Positions 1 to 8,484 are shown, counted from the stretch's first letter. The stretch is 53,722 bases of DNA from JAUILA01 sp964563925 (GCA_964563925.1 CAZLZD010000030.1:1-53722); one strand, 5' to 3'. Notes: generated by a model not told the origin, from the letters alone. Numbers and translations are program-made.

Positions 1-138
1 AATTTATTCGATGTACAAGGGCCTCGTACAGAGAATTTTATCCGGGATTAAACGGAGAAAGTATAGACAGAAAAAGGCACCCGGTGAATTAGGATTCTCC
101 GCATGCCATCATTTTTTATTTCAGTTTACCTGTTTAAT

Positions 139-630
139 CTAGTTGTGTGATATGGCCTTTCTGTTCAGGCGGTCTTCCGCCATTGCATTAAGTTTTTCAT
201 CAGCGGCATATTCTTCATCAAGGGTCTGCTTGAGTGTATTCGCCACATCATCGAGTCCGAGTTCCTTGGCATACCTCACGGCCGTTCCGTATCCGGAAAT
301 CTCATAGTGTTCCACCCGTTGGGCTTCTGCAATGATCCCGGCATTACGCACGTCGTTATCGGTATCCTCCTCAAGGAAGTGTTTCGACTCTTTGATCAGA
401 CCTTCCATAGCCTTGCAATGCTCACCTTCCGGGGATACATTCAGCGTCTGGCAAACCTGCTCAAGCCGCTTTTTTTGGTTTTTGGTTTCCTCCAGATGAT
501 CCTCAATAGCTTTCTTCAGTTTATCATCTTTCGCATTTTCAGCCATTTTGGGTAATGCATTCACAAGCTGATCTTCAGCGCTGTATAAATCCTTCACTTG
601 ATGGATCAATAAATCTTTTAAAGTTTTCAT
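139..630 (-). CDS. DUF892 (YciE/YciF-like) ferritin-like protein
   Basis: A 163-residue all-helical acidic protein of the DUF892 family, a ferritin-like four-helix bundle linked to stress responses in other bacteria; its biochemical role is not established. Family marks are the N-terminal segment HQVKDLYSAEDQL (about residues 10-22), a mid-protein region around AEAQRVEHYEISGYG (about residues 101-115) and DEEYAADEKLN near the C-terminus. These supply the spaced Glu/His residues expected of a di-metal site. There is no signal peptide, so it should be cytoplasmic. It is a single gene; the nearest feature upstream is the repeat region next to the tRNA. The start is the first ATG and the length is normal for the family. 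Confidence 0.88.
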   Translation of the reverse strand: MKTLKDLLIHQVKDLYSAEDQLVNALPKMAENAKDDKLKKAIEDHLEETKNQKKRLEQVCQTLNVSPEGEHCKAMEGLIKESKHFLEEDTDNDVRNAGIIAEAQRVEHYEISGYGTAVRYAKELGLDDVANTLKQTLDEEYAADEKLNAMAEDRLNRKAISHN

Positions 631-785
631 ATCTCGTGGTTTATGTTGAACATAAAAATTCTAATGTATAAGAGTGCTAAATCTGTGCCGGAGGAATAAA
701 CAGGAGTAGGAGAATGTCAGGGCGGATCAGGTGTGTGAGAATGAGTAGTACAGACCACGCGGTGTGAGGTTCATCCACGGAAGGG

Positions 786-862
786 GGTTAGATTCGTACG
801 GCAACAAAAAAACCACGCACTTCGTACGTGGCTTTCTATTCTTAAGTGCGTCCGGAAGGATT
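786..862. repeat. 77-bp direct repeat, distal copy (carries tRNA-Arg 3' end)
   Basis: By my reading this copy is identical to 957-1033, at a period of 171 bp. It holds the terminator hairpin and T-tract found downstream of tRNA-Arg, plus the last 15 nt of the tRNA gene body (848-862 equal 1019-1033). Identity ends inside the T-arm of the tRNA. It is therefore a partial copy of the tRNA 3' region, as left by a slipped duplication or as in an attachment-site pair. Confidence 0.85.
806..831 (-). terminator. Duplicate intrinsic terminator (distal copy)
   Basis: Read on the minus strand, an imperfect hairpin with CCACG/CGTGG ends is followed by seven T. It is an exact copy of the tRNA-Arg terminator and would act as a backup stop for the same transcript. 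Confidence 0.65.
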
Positions 863-956
863 GCTTCCGCGATCCTTTGCAACGCCGTAGTCTGAATAGA
901 AAGCCTTCTCGCTCCGCTCACTATTTTTGGTTGCCCCTTACTTCATCTTAACCTGC

Positions 957-1033
957 GGTTAGATTCGTACGGCAACAAAAAAACCACGCACTTCGTACGT
1001 GGCTTTCTATTCTTAAGTGCGTCCGGAAGGATT
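957..1033. repeat. 77-bp direct repeat, tRNA-proximal copy
   Basis: This is the intact partner of 786-862. It runs from beyond the tRNA terminator into the 3' 15 nt of the tRNA-Arg gene. The sequence GGCTTTCTATTC inside it also occurs inverted at 894-905, between the two copies, so the spacer is not wholly unrelated. Confidence 0.85.
977..1002 (-). terminator. Intrinsic terminator of tRNA-Arg
   Basis: The hairpin lies at 984-1002 on the minus strand, with CCACG/CGTGG ends and further pairing inside, followed by seven T (977-983). It begins about 15 nt after the tRNA 3' end. Confidence 0.75.
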
Positions 1034-1091
1034 CGAACCCTCAACCCCCAGAGCCGAAATCTGGTATTCTATCCAGTTGAACTACGGACGC
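1018..1091 (-). tRNA. tRNA-Arg (anticodon TCG)
   Basis: The minus strand folds as a standard cloverleaf. The acceptor stem is GCGTCCG with CGGACGC. The anticodon stem CCAGA/TCTGG encloses the 7-nt loop TTTCGGC, giving anticodon TCG, which reads CGA. The T-arm contains GGTTCGAATCC. The discriminator base is A (position 1018) and CCA is not encoded. A terminator follows directly. Its last 15 nt before the discriminator are duplicated 171 bp downstream. Confidence 0.95.
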
Positions 1092-1200
1092 TCGGTATAT
1101 TCCGTTACCTTTTTTACTACCTGAATGGCTGTGCCCAATCGAGACTTCATAGTGCCGGCCCTGAAAAAATAAATAAAGGCCGTAGAGGAGCCTCACTTTT

Positions 1201-1250
1201 TCAGCCCACCAATTCCTTCAGCCCACCAGTTCTTTTCAGCCAACTACTTC
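1201..1250 (-). repeat. Degenerate tandem copies of the sucC 3' end
   Basis: The last codons of sucC, including the stop (1236-1250 on the plus strand), recur just downstream at 1218-1232 and 1201-1215. Spacing is 18 and 17 bp. Each downstream copy again reads like Glu-Leu-Val-Gly-stop in one frame. This looks like old slipped duplication of a gene end. Confidence 0.6.
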
Positions 1251-2447
1251 ACGCACCTTGGCGGCTGCGTCCTTCAGCACGATGGCCGAGGTGACCTTTA
1301 ACCCTGACTCTTCGATGATTTTTGCACCTTCTTCGGCGTTGGTTCCCTGAAGCCGGACAATAATCGGAACGTCAATATTTCCAATTTTCTTGTAGGCCTC
1401 CACCACACCATTCGCTACCCGGTCGCAGCGCACAATACCACCAAAAATATTGATCAGGATTGCCTTGACATGCGGGTCTTTCAGAATGATCCGGAATCCG
1501 GCTTCCACTGTCTCCGCATTGGCTCCACCACCCACATCCAGGAAGTTGGCAGGCTCTCCGCCGGAAAGCTTAATAATATCCATGGTCGCCATGGCCAGTC
1601 CGGCCCCGTTCACCATACATCCCACATTACCATCCAGTTTGATATAGTTCAGGCCTGATTTGCCCGCCTCTACTTCCAGCGGATCTTCCTCCGACAAATC
1701 GCGTAGTTCCGCAAGGTCGCGGTGACGGAACAATGCATTATCGTCCAGGTTTACCTTGGCATCCACAGCCAGTATCCGGTTATCGCTGGTCTTCAGCACC
1801 GGGTTGATCTCAAACATGGATGAGTCCGTAGCTTCATACGCCTTGTAAAGCGAGAAGATAAACTTTACCATCTCCTTGAACGCATTTCCATTCAGACCGA
1901 GGGCAAAGGCAATCTTACGTGCCTGGAATGCCTGCAACCCAACGGTGGGGTCAATCCATTCCTTGATAATCTTTTCAGGCGTTTTTGCCGCGACCTCCTC
2001 GATATCCATCCCGCCTTCGGTGGAAGCCATGATGATATTATGGCTTGTCGCACGGTCAAGGAGAATGGACATATAAAATTCCTTTGGCTCCGATTCACCA
2101 GGATAATAAACATCCTCGGCGATCAGCACCTTATTCACTTTTTTCCCCTCTTCACCCGTCTGGTGGGTCACCAGGGTACCGCCAATGATATTCTTCACTT
2201 TTTCAGGCACCTCGCCCAGCGATTTGGCCAGGACCACACCGTTGCTGCCGGTCTCCTTGATCTTACCCTTTCCGCGTCCGCCGGCATGGATCTGCGCCTT
2301 GATAACATACCAGTCCGTGCCGGTGTCATTATGCAATTCCTTGGCAATAGCCTGAGCTTTTTCCGGATTGTCAACCACCAGCCCGCGCTGAATAGTCACA
2401 CCGTACTTTTTAAGTATATTTTTAGCCTGATATTCGTGGATGTTCAT
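1236..2447 (-). CDS. sucC: Succinyl-CoA ligase (ADP/GDP-forming), beta subunit
   Basis: TCA-cycle enzyme that interconverts succinyl-CoA and succinate with substrate-level nucleotide phosphorylation; the alpha subunit SucD is not in the window. The protein begins MNIHEYQAKNILKKYG, the usual SucC N-terminus. It then has the ATP-grasp lysine/glycine segment GGRGKGK, the NPVLKTSD region and the C-terminal CoA-ligase domain with NVGCMVNGAGLAMATMD and FGGIVRCD. An upstream in-frame start at 2486 would add 13 residues that the family lacks, so the ATG at 2447 is chosen. At 403 residues the length is normal. The 3' end is followed by degenerate copies of its own last codons. Confidence 0.96.
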   Translation of the reverse strand: MNIHEYQAKNILKKYGVTIQRGLVVDNPEKAQAIAKELHNDTGTDWYVIKAQIHAGGRGKGKIKETGSNGVVLAKSLGEVPEKVKNIIGGTLVTHQTGEEGKKVNKVLIAEDVYYPGESEPKEFYMSILLDRATSHNIIMASTEGGMDIEEVAAKTPEKIIKEWIDPTVGLQAFQARKIAFALGLNGNAFKEMVKFIFSLYKAYEATDSSMFEINPVLKTSDNRILAVDAKVNLDDNALFRHRDLAELRDLSEEDPLEVEAGKSGLNYIKLDGNVGCMVNGAGLAMATMDIIKLSGGEPANFLDVGGGANAETVEAGFRIILKDPHVKAILINIFGGIVRCDRVANGVVEAYKKIGNIDVPIIVRLQGTNAEEGAKIIEESGLKVTSAIVLKDAAAKVREVVG

Positions 2448-2465
2448 GCGATCAGAATTTTTGCA

Positions 2466-2496
2466 CGAAGCTAACCGTTTTGGCACGAACTATCAA
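2466..2496 (-). promoter_or_regulatory. Probable sucC promoter
   Basis: On the minus strand a TTG (2494-2496) is followed after exactly 20 bp by TAGCTTCG (2466-2473), close to the Bacteroidota pattern TTTG-N19-21-TAnnTTTG. It ends 18 nt before the sucC start, implying a short leader. Confidence 0.5.
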
Positions 2497-2578
2497 GAAA
2501 TGAACACAGATTTAACCCCTTTGACGCCAGTCCGGCTTCCCCTCGTCCTGCCACCGTGGTGTTGATGCAATTATTTAG

Positions 2579-2586
2579 TAAGTTTG
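2579..2586 (+). promoter_or_regulatory. Probable lolD -7 box
   Basis: TAAGTTTG fits the Bacteroidota -7 consensus TAnnTTTG and lies 23 nt before the chosen lolD start. No convincing -33 element at the right distance was seen. Confidence 0.4.
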
Positions 2587-2609
2587 GGCGCATAAAATTG
2601 CAAGAATCC

Positions 2610-3278
2610 ATGCTGAAGGCTTCCGGTATAACCAAATCATTCGGGGATCTCAAGGTGCTGAAAGGCATCAACCTGGACGTAAAAAAATCTGAAATTATCT
2701 CCATTGTCGGATCCTCCGGAGCTGGTAAAAGTACGCTCCTTCATATCCTGGGGACCCTGGATAACCCGGACTCCGGAGTCCTGACCATCGATGACAAGCA
2801 TGTCGACCGGATGAGGCCGCGGGAGAAGGCTGCGTTCCGTAATAAACACCTCGGATTCATTTTTCAGTTCCATAACCTGCTGGCCGAATTTACGGCATTG
2901 GAGAATATTTGCATACCCGGTTATATAGGCGGAATGTCCAGGTCCGAAGTGGAGGGGAGGGCCATGAAGCTGATGCGCCGCCTGGGCATAGAGGCAAGGC
3001 ATGACCACAAACCGTCTGAATTATCGGGTGGGGAACAACAGCGCGTGGCAGTGGCCCGTGCCCTGATCAACGACCCGGTGGTCGTATTTGCCGACGAACC
3101 GTCAGGTAACCTGGATTCAAAGAATGCCGAAGAGCTGCACCGCCTGTTCTTTGAACTTCGTGATGAGTTCAGCCAGACCTTCGTGGTGGTGACGCATAAT
3201 GAAGAACTTGCCCACATGGCAGACCGGATGCTTGAGATGAAGGACGGCCTTATCCTGGGCTCCGTCGCAGCTTCCTGA
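2610..3278 (+). CDS. lolD: ABC transporter ATP-binding protein, LolD family
   Basis: A 222-residue ATPase of the LolD/MacB type, which powers release of lipoproteins from the inner membrane (LolCDE) or related export. Walker A is GSSGAGKST (residues 34-42), the signature is LSGGEQQRVAVARAL and Walker B is VVFADEPSG followed by the D-loop NLDS. The H-loop His lies in VVTHN. The reading frame is open upstream to 2556, but MLKASGITKSFG from 2610 matches the family N-terminus. The partner membrane protein LolC/E is not adjacent. It is divergent from sucC and 34 bp upstream of mtaB. Confident as a LolD-family ATPase, less so for the exact substrate. Confidence 0.9.
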   Translation: MLKASGITKSFGDLKVLKGINLDVKKSEIISIVGSSGAGKSTLLHILGTLDNPDSGVLTIDDKHVDRMRPREKAAFRNKHLGFIFQFHNLLAEFTALENICIPGYIGGMSRSEVEGRAMKLMRRLGIEARHDHKPSELSGGEQQRVAVARALINDPVVVFADEPSGNLDSKNAEELHRLFFELRDEFSQTFVVVTHNEELAHMADRMLEMKDGLILGSVAAS

Positions 3279-3297
3279 TACTTTTCCGCGAATTTCC

Positions 3298-3305
3298 TAT
3301 CTTTG
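3298..3305 (+). promoter_or_regulatory. -7 promoter box of mtaB, 7 nt from the start codon
   Basis: TATCTTTG is a perfect match to TAnnTTTG and ends 7 nt before the mtaB ATG at 3313. Initiation 5-7 nt downstream would give a leaderless or nearly leaderless mRNA. Confidence 0.5.
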
Positions 3306-3312
3306 CGGCTCG

Positions 3313-4629
3313 ATGAAAAAAGTCGCATTCTATACACTCGGCTGCAAGCTTAATTTCTCCGAGACGTCTACTATTTCCAGGATGTTTGAGGAGAATGGCT
3401 ATCGTAAGGTAGAATTTACCGAAACACCGGACATCTTCATCATCAATACATGTTCGGTTACGGAAAATGCCGATAAAAAATGCCGTAAAATCGTTCGGGA
3501 GGCTCGCCGGATATCTCCGGACGCCTATGTCGCCATTTTAGGGTGCTATGCGCAGCTTAAACCCAGGGAGATCGCAGAGATCCCCGGCGTGGACGCGGTC
3601 CTGGGCGCTGCCGAAAAATTCAGGCTTGTCGAATTGCTGGATGGATTCAAGCGTCCGGCCCGGACCGAAATCCATGCCCGTGAGGTGGAGGCTGCCGATA
3701 CGTTTGTGCCATCATTCTCACTTAATGACCGGACCCGTACTTTTCTCAAGGTACAGGACGGATGCGATTACAGCTGTACATTCTGTACGATTCCCCTTGC
3801 CCGGGGTAAGAGCCGCAGCAACACCATCCCGGAGGTGGTCCGGGAGGCCCGGGAAATAGCCGCCTCGGGAGTACGGGAGATCGTCCTTACCGGCGTAAAT
3901 ACCGGTGACTTCGGTATCCGCAATGGCAGGAGGGAAGACCGTTTCATCGACCTGGTCAGGGCGCTGGAGAATGAAGTGCCGGTAGAGCGGATCCGGATTT
4001 CCTCCATTGAGCCTAACCTGCTGCACGATGAGATCATCGAGTTTGTTGCAGAATCCTCCCGTTTTGTGCCTCATTTTCATATTCCGCTTCAAAGCGGTTC
4101 CGATCGTATGCTGAAGCGGATGAAACGCCGCTATCTCAGTGAATTATACACCAGCCGCGTGGCAAAAATCCGGGAACTGATGCCGCATGCTGCCATAGGC
4201 GTTGACGTTATCGTCGGCTTTCCCGGAGAATCGGAAGAGGATTTCATGACCACCTACGAGTATTTGCGGGACCTGGATATTTCCTACCTTCATGTATTCA
4301 CCTATTCGGAGCGGGACAATACGCCGGCTGCAGAGATGGATAATGCAGTGCCGATGCGCACACGCCAGAAACGCTCAAAAATGCTACGCATCCTGTCTGA
4401 GAAGAAGCGGCAGGCGTTTTACCGCCGGAACCTGGGGCGTGAGGCCACCGTTCTTTTTGAAAACGACATTGAAAATGGCCGTATGCACGGTTTTACCGAA
4501 AACTACATCCGAGTAACGGCCAGGTATGATCCTGTGCGCATAAACGACATTCTCCGGGTAAACCTGAAAGAGATCAACGAGGACGGTTTGGTGGAAGTAA
4601 CTGAACAACCTGACCTGGTTTCGCATTAA
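3313..4629 (+). CDS. mtaB: tRNA t6A37 methylthiotransferase MtaB
   Basis: Radical-SAM enzyme that adds a methylthio group to N6-threonylcarbamoyladenosine-37 of tRNAs reading ANN codons. The N-terminal UPF0004 domain has the three cysteines for the auxiliary [4Fe-4S] cluster in TLGCKLN, NTCSVT and ILGCYAQ. The radical-SAM motif CDYSCTFC follows at about residues 152-159, and the C-terminal part is TRAM-like. The length of 438 residues is normal. MtaB is preferred over MiaB or RimO because of the TLGCKLN N-terminus and the RGKSRSN segment after the cluster motif. It is followed after 20 bp by a peroxiredoxin gene on the same strand. Confidence 0.93.
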   Translation: MKKVAFYTLGCKLNFSETSTISRMFEENGYRKVEFTETPDIFIINTCSVTENADKKCRKIVREARRISPDAYVAILGCYAQLKPREIAEIPGVDAVLGAAEKFRLVELLDGFKRPARTEIHAREVEAADTFVPSFSLNDRTRTFLKVQDGCDYSCTFCTIPLARGKSRSNTIPEVVREAREIAASGVREIVLTGVNTGDFGIRNGRREDRFIDLVRALENEVPVERIRISSIEPNLLHDEIIEFVAESSRFVPHFHIPLQSGSDRMLKRMKRRYLSELYTSRVAKIRELMPHAAIGVDVIVGFPGESEEDFMTTYEYLRDLDISYLHVFTYSERDNTPAAEMDNAVPMRTRQKRSKMLRILSEKKRQAFYRRNLGREATVLFENDIENGRMHGFTENYIRVTARYDPVRINDILRVNLKEINEDGLVEVTEQPDLVSH

Positions 4630-4649
4630 AAAGTAAACGAAACCCTGAT

Positions 4650-5105
4650 ATGGCACTGCCCCTTCATACCAAAGCACCAGATTTTACCCTTCCTTCCACC
4701 GACGGATCAGATTTTACACTGAGTAAAGATCTCGAGGGTTCTCCGCTGATCCTCTTTTTTTATCCGCAGGACTTTACCCCGGCCTGTACCAGGGAGGCAT
4801 GTTCCTTCAGGGATAACTTTGAAGAATTTCAGGGTGTGAATATCCCGGTGCTTGGAATCAGCACCGATTCAATGGAATCCCATCTCAAATTCCGTAAATC
4901 ACATAACCTGCCTTTTCACCTGCTTAGCGATGAAAAAGGCCGGGTCTCCAAACTGTATAAGGCAAAAATGCCGGTGCTCAATAAATCAAAAAGGATTACG
5001 TATTTGATAGACAAGGACCATCGGATTGCCTCTGTACACAGCGAATTGTTCGGTGCTGAGAAACATATCCAACGTATGCTCAGTGAGATTTCCTCACAGG
5101 AATGA
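4650..5105 (+). CDS. Peroxiredoxin, BCP/PrxQ type
   Basis: A 151-residue thiol peroxidase that reduces hydroperoxides using thioredoxin. The active-site motif is DFTPACTREAC, with the peroxidatic Cys at 46 and the probable resolving Cys at 51, the spacing of atypical 2-Cys PrxQ proteins. There is no signal peptide, so it is cytoplasmic. It lies 20 bp after mtaB and may be co-transcribed. A second BCP-type gene is present at 32593-33042; the two proteins share only the family core. Its stop codon directly abuts that of the convergent small gene on the minus strand. Confidence 0.92.
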   Translation: MALPLHTKAPDFTLPSTDGSDFTLSKDLEGSPLILFFYPQDFTPACTREACSFRDNFEEFQGVNIPVLGISTDSMESHLKFRKSHNLPFHLLSDEKGRVSKLYKAKMPVLNKSKRITYLIDKDHRIASVHSELFGAEKHIQRMLSEISSQE

Positions 5106-5372
5106 TCAGGCTTCGATCCGGTCTATGATCGAATCGACCTTGTCCATAAGCTCTTCCTGGCGCTGAGGCGAAAGCAGGTACTGTCTTTCAAGCAGCCGGA
5201 TGGCCATGTCGGTCATGATGAAGTGGGATTTGAGGAATTTAAGCTTCTCCTGGTAACTTGCCAGACTCTTGTATTTAGACCTCTCAGAAGGTGATTCCAT
5301 GATAAAACGCACCTTCTGCATGAGAATATCCGACTCCTGATCCATAGACAATGTAAACGTTGTGAACTGCAT
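5106..5372 (-). CDS. Small hypothetical protein
   Basis: An 88-codon frame that I do not recognise. The protein is charged and probably helical (LASYQEKLKFLKSHF, LLERQYLLSPQRQEELMDK), with no signal peptide or obvious metal or nucleotide motif. It fits exactly between the peroxiredoxin stop and the intergenic region ahead of the phosphohexomutase terminus, which supports it as a real gene. An alternative start is Met10 (5345). It could be a small regulatory or structural protein, but nothing in the sequence says which. Confidence 0.6.
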   Translation of the reverse strand: MQFTTFTLSMDQESDILMQKVRFIMESPSERSKYKSLASYQEKLKFLKSHFIMTDMAIRLLERQYLLSPQRQEELMDKVDSIIDRIEA

Positions 5373-5506
5373 GCTAATATAGAATCATTTCCTTGAAATT
5401 ACCCATTTTCCGGCAGAATTAAATACCCTAAATTGGGGATTTTTCAGAAAAAAATTCTCCAGCGTGTGTTTAAAACACTTAGTACAATTAATTGACAGTC
5501 AATTAA

Positions 5507-7231
5507 TTATCTGTTCATTAAGTCAGATTCAAGGGAGGAAAGAATATTGTCAAGTTTCTCGCTGACCTGCTCAAAATCCTCCTTTTTTTCAAGGGGTTGA
5601 TGCACGCTCATATAGAACTTTATTTTAGGCTCTGTACCCGACGGACGGGCTGAAATTTTATAGTCATCCTCGGTGATAAACTGAAGTACATTGGATTTCT
5701 CAAAATCGATGGAATCCTCGGTTCCCTTCTTCAGGTTCCGGTCGGTGGATGCCTGGTAATCTATGAGACGTACCACTTTCGATCCGCCCAGTTCTTCCGG
5801 TGGATTCTCCCGGAAATTGGCCATCATTTCCCGGATCTCTTCGGCACCCTTCATGCCTTTCTTAGTTAGTGAGATCAGGTGTTCCTTGTAAAACCCGAAC
5901 CGGGAATACAGGTCAATGAGAAGCTCGTATATACTCATGCCCTGGGTTTTGGCCCAGGCACACATTTCGGCAATCATCGCACAGGAGGCTACTGCATCCT
6001 TGTCCCGCACAAAGTCGCCAATCAGGTAGCCGTAACTTTCTTCTCCGCCTGCGATAAACTGTTTCTCTCCTTCCAAATCCCGGATTATGGAGGCGATATA
6101 TTTGAAGCCTGTAAGGGTATCGTAATGGGTCACGTCGAAATGGTCGGCGATCCGGTGGATAAGGTCTGTGGTCACAATGGTCTTGACAATAAACTGGTCG
6201 CCGTCGAGTTTTCCGTTATCCTTCCATCGTTTCAGGGCATAGTAAATCAGCAATGCTCCGGTCTGGTTTCCGTTCAGCAGGGTAAACTCACCCTGCAGGT
6301 TCCGGCAGGCAATACCTACCCGGTCCGCGTCCGGATCTGTGGCCATGACCAGGTCGGCATCGGTTTCCCGTGCCTTATCCAGGGCAAGCTTAAGTGCATC
6401 GGCTTCTTCCGGATTGGGATAGATGACGGTTGGAAAATTACCATCCGGGGTGGCTTGTGCTTCCACAACCATCACATTGGTAAAGCCCATTTGCTTCAGG
6501 GCTTTTGGCACTAGTGTTATGCCTGTTCCATGTATGGGGGAGAATACTATTTTCAGGTCATTCTCCTTCTTAACTGCCTCCGGAGACAGGCTGAGCGAAA
6601 GCAGCTCATCAAGGTAGGCCTTATCCACTTCTTCGCCGATGGACTCAATCATGTCCTCACCACCGTTCCACTTCACTTCATCGATGGATTCGATTTTACC
6701 CACTTCGGCTATGACGTTTTTATCATGGGGAGAAACCATCTGCGCGCCGTCGTCCCAGTAGGCCTTGTACCCGTTGTATTCTTTCGGATTATGGGAGGCG
6801 GTCAGGACCACTCCGCTCTGGCACTTTAAATGCCTGATGGCGAAGGAGAGCTCGGGGGTCGGACGCAGTTCCTCAAAGAGATATACCCGGATACCGTTGG
6901 CAGCAAACACGTTGGCAGTCACTTCCGCGAAAAACCGGCTGTTGTTTCGGCTGTCGTGGGCTATGGCTACTTTGATTTCGTCCAGGTCGGGGAACTGGCC
7001 GAGCAGGTAATTGGCCAATCCCTGCGTGGCCATTCCTACCGTATATTTATTCATCCGGTTGGAGCCCATGCCCATAATGCCGCGCAGTCCTCCCGTACCG
7101 AATTCCAGATCCTTGTAAAAAGCCTCCGACAGCGCATCGGGGTCTTCAAGAAGGTTTTGAATTTCTTCACGGGCCTCATCGTCGATCTGACTGCTGAGCC
7201 ATTTTTTCGCCTTTTCCTGGACGTCTGACAT
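5507..7231 (-). CDS. Phosphoglucomutase/phosphomannomutase, alpha-D-phosphohexomutase family
   Basis: A 574-residue phosphohexomutase that interconverts hexose 1- and 6-phosphates. The catalytic phosphoserine motif TASHNPKEYNG has Ser at 146, the Mg-binding loop is DPDADRVG, the sugar-binding loop is GGEESYGY and the phosphate-binding loop is RPSGTEPK. The long N-terminus with FGTGGLRG and the overall length match the PGM2/PgcA-like group, which acts mainly as phosphoglucomutase. The HPPD gene lies 24 bp upstream on the same strand, so they may share a transcript, though no functional link is evident. In this genome it would connect glucose 6-phosphate (see the trehalose genes) with UDP-glucose synthesis. 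Confidence 0.93.
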   Translation of the reverse strand: MSDVQEKAKKWLSSQIDDEAREEIQNLLEDPDALSEAFYKDLEFGTGGLRGIMGMGSNRMNKYTVGMATQGLANYLLGQFPDLDEIKVAIAHDSRNNSRFFAEVTANVFAANGIRVYLFEELRPTPELSFAIRHLKCQSGVVLTASHNPKEYNGYKAYWDDGAQMVSPHDKNVIAEVGKIESIDEVKWNGGEDMIESIGEEVDKAYLDELLSLSLSPEAVKKENDLKIVFSPIHGTGITLVPKALKQMGFTNVMVVEAQATPDGNFPTVIYPNPEEADALKLALDKARETDADLVMATDPDADRVGIACRNLQGEFTLLNGNQTGALLIYYALKRWKDNGKLDGDQFIVKTIVTTDLIHRIADHFDVTHYDTLTGFKYIASIIRDLEGEKQFIAGGEESYGYLIGDFVRDKDAVASCAMIAEMCAWAKTQGMSIYELLIDLYSRFGFYKEHLISLTKKGMKGAEEIREMMANFRENPPEELGGSKVVRLIDYQASTDRNLKKGTEDSIDFEKSNVLQFITEDDYKISARPSGTEPKIKFYMSVHQPLEKKEDFEQVSEKLDNILSSLESDLMNR

Positions 7232-7255
7232 AATCGTGTAGCGTTTTATATGATG

Positions 7256-8353
7256 TTAAAGATTTCCCCTCAGTTCCTGCTCACGTTCGATGGCCTCAAA
7301 CAAAGCCTTAAAATTTCCTTTGCCAAATGATTTGGCTCCTTTCCGCTGAATGATCTCATAAAATACGGTGGGCCGGTCCTGCACGGGTTTGGTGAATATC
7401 TGCAGCAAATACCCTTCGTCATCCCGGTCCACCAGGATGTTAAGGTCCCGAAGTGGTTGGATGTCCTCTTCAATTTCACCGACCCGGTCGAGGAGGTCCT
7501 CGTAGTACGTGTCAGGCACATAAAGGAAATCCACGCCCCGGCGACGCAGTTCGCTTACCGTATGAATAATATCGTTGGTGGCCACGGCAATATGCTGAAC
7601 GCCGGCACCCTGGTAAAAATCGATATATTCCTCGATCTGGGACTTTTTCTTGCCTTCTGCCGGCTCATTGATCGGGAATTTTATGTATCCGTTTCCGTTG
7701 GAGACAACTTTTGACATCAGCGCGGTATAATCGGTACTGATGTCCTTGTCGTCGAAAGTGATCAGCAACTTGAACCCCATCACATTCTCATAGAACTCCA
7801 CCCATTTGTTCATTTCTCCCCAGCCTACATTACCCACACAATGGTCCACATATTCAAGTCCGATGGGGTCAACATCCACCGTACTGGTTTTTTCCGTGTA
7901 ACCGGGAAGGAACGGGCCATTGTAATTGCCGCGTTCCACAAACGTATGCACGGTTTCTCCATAGGTTTTGATGGAGGCTACGCGTACGAGTCCGTGCTTG
8001 TCTTCAAGGACCTCAGGCTCTGAGACGGCCTCTGCACCACGGCTGGTGGTCTCGCGGAACGCTGATTCGGCATCATCTACCCACAGGGCGAGTACCTTTA
8101 CCCCGTCGCCATGGCGGGCAACGTGCCGGGTGATCGGAGAATCCTCACGGAGTGCCGAGGTCAGTACAATCCGGATTTTCCCCTGCCGCAGCACATAACT
8201 TACGCGATCCCGGATGCCCGTTTCCGGACCCGCATAGGCGATCATCCTGAACCCGAATGCGTACTGATAAAACAGGGCAGACTGCTTAGCGTTACCGACA
8301 TAAAACTCGATATAATCAGTCCCCTTTAACGGTAAGAAATCTGTCTCTTCCAT
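7256..8353 (-). CDS. hppD: 4-hydroxyphenylpyruvate dioxygenase
   Basis: Non-haem Fe(II) enzyme converting 4-hydroxyphenylpyruvate to homogentisate in tyrosine and phenylalanine catabolism. It has the tandem vicinal-oxygen-chelate fold. The 2-His-1-Glu iron triad is visible as His171 (VDHCVGN), His254 (GVQHIAVAT) and Glu333 (VFYEIIQR). The C-terminal segment GAKSFGKGNFKALF is typical of true HPPDs. The 365-residue length is normal. Homogentisate dioxygenase is not in the window; an FAH-superfamily hydrolase at 34.9 kb is of a different subgroup and is probably not the pathway's last enzyme. Confidence 0.96.
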   Translation of the reverse strand: MEETDFLPLKGTDYIEFYVGNAKQSALFYQYAFGFRMIAYAGPETGIRDRVSYVLRQGKIRIVLTSALREDSPITRHVARHGDGVKVLALWVDDAESAFRETTSRGAEAVSEPEVLEDKHGLVRVASIKTYGETVHTFVERGNYNGPFLPGYTEKTSTVDVDPIGLEYVDHCVGNVGWGEMNKWVEFYENVMGFKLLITFDDKDISTDYTALMSKVVSNGNGYIKFPINEPAEGKKKSQIEEYIDFYQGAGVQHIAVATNDIIHTVSELRRRGVDFLYVPDTYYEDLLDRVGEIEEDIQPLRDLNILVDRDDEGYLLQIFTKPVQDRPTVFYEIIQRKGAKSFGKGNFKALFEAIEREQELRGNL

Positions 8354-8484
8354 AACTTGTTCTCTTTATGTAAAAATAAGCTTTCCCTGTAAAGAAAGGA
8401 AATTTTATGATCATGTCGTATTCTCCCGGCTTTTTGTTGTTTGTTAGAAAAAGACTGTTGAGTTTTGTGCCAAACTTACCGATT

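Larger units (their letters stand above)
631..1017. other. Gene-free stretch with duplicated tRNA-terminator sequence
   Basis: This stretch lies between the DUF892 gene and the tRNA. Its right two-thirds hold two copies of a 77-bp direct repeat separated by 94 bp of unique sequence, each with a hairpin and a T-tract. The left third (about 631-785) shows no feature I recognise. A 64-codon minus-strand reading frame at 727-921 runs through the repeat and I do not believe it codes. Confidence 0.7.

Noticed and set aside
727..921. 64-codon minus-strand frame beside the tRNA
   Set aside because: Most of it lies in the duplicated tRNA terminator repeat, so it is unlikely to be a gene.
4650..5105. 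The two BCP-type peroxiredoxins as a recent duplication
   Set aside because: The two proteins differ throughout outside the active-site motif and lie in different contexts, so they are old paralogues.
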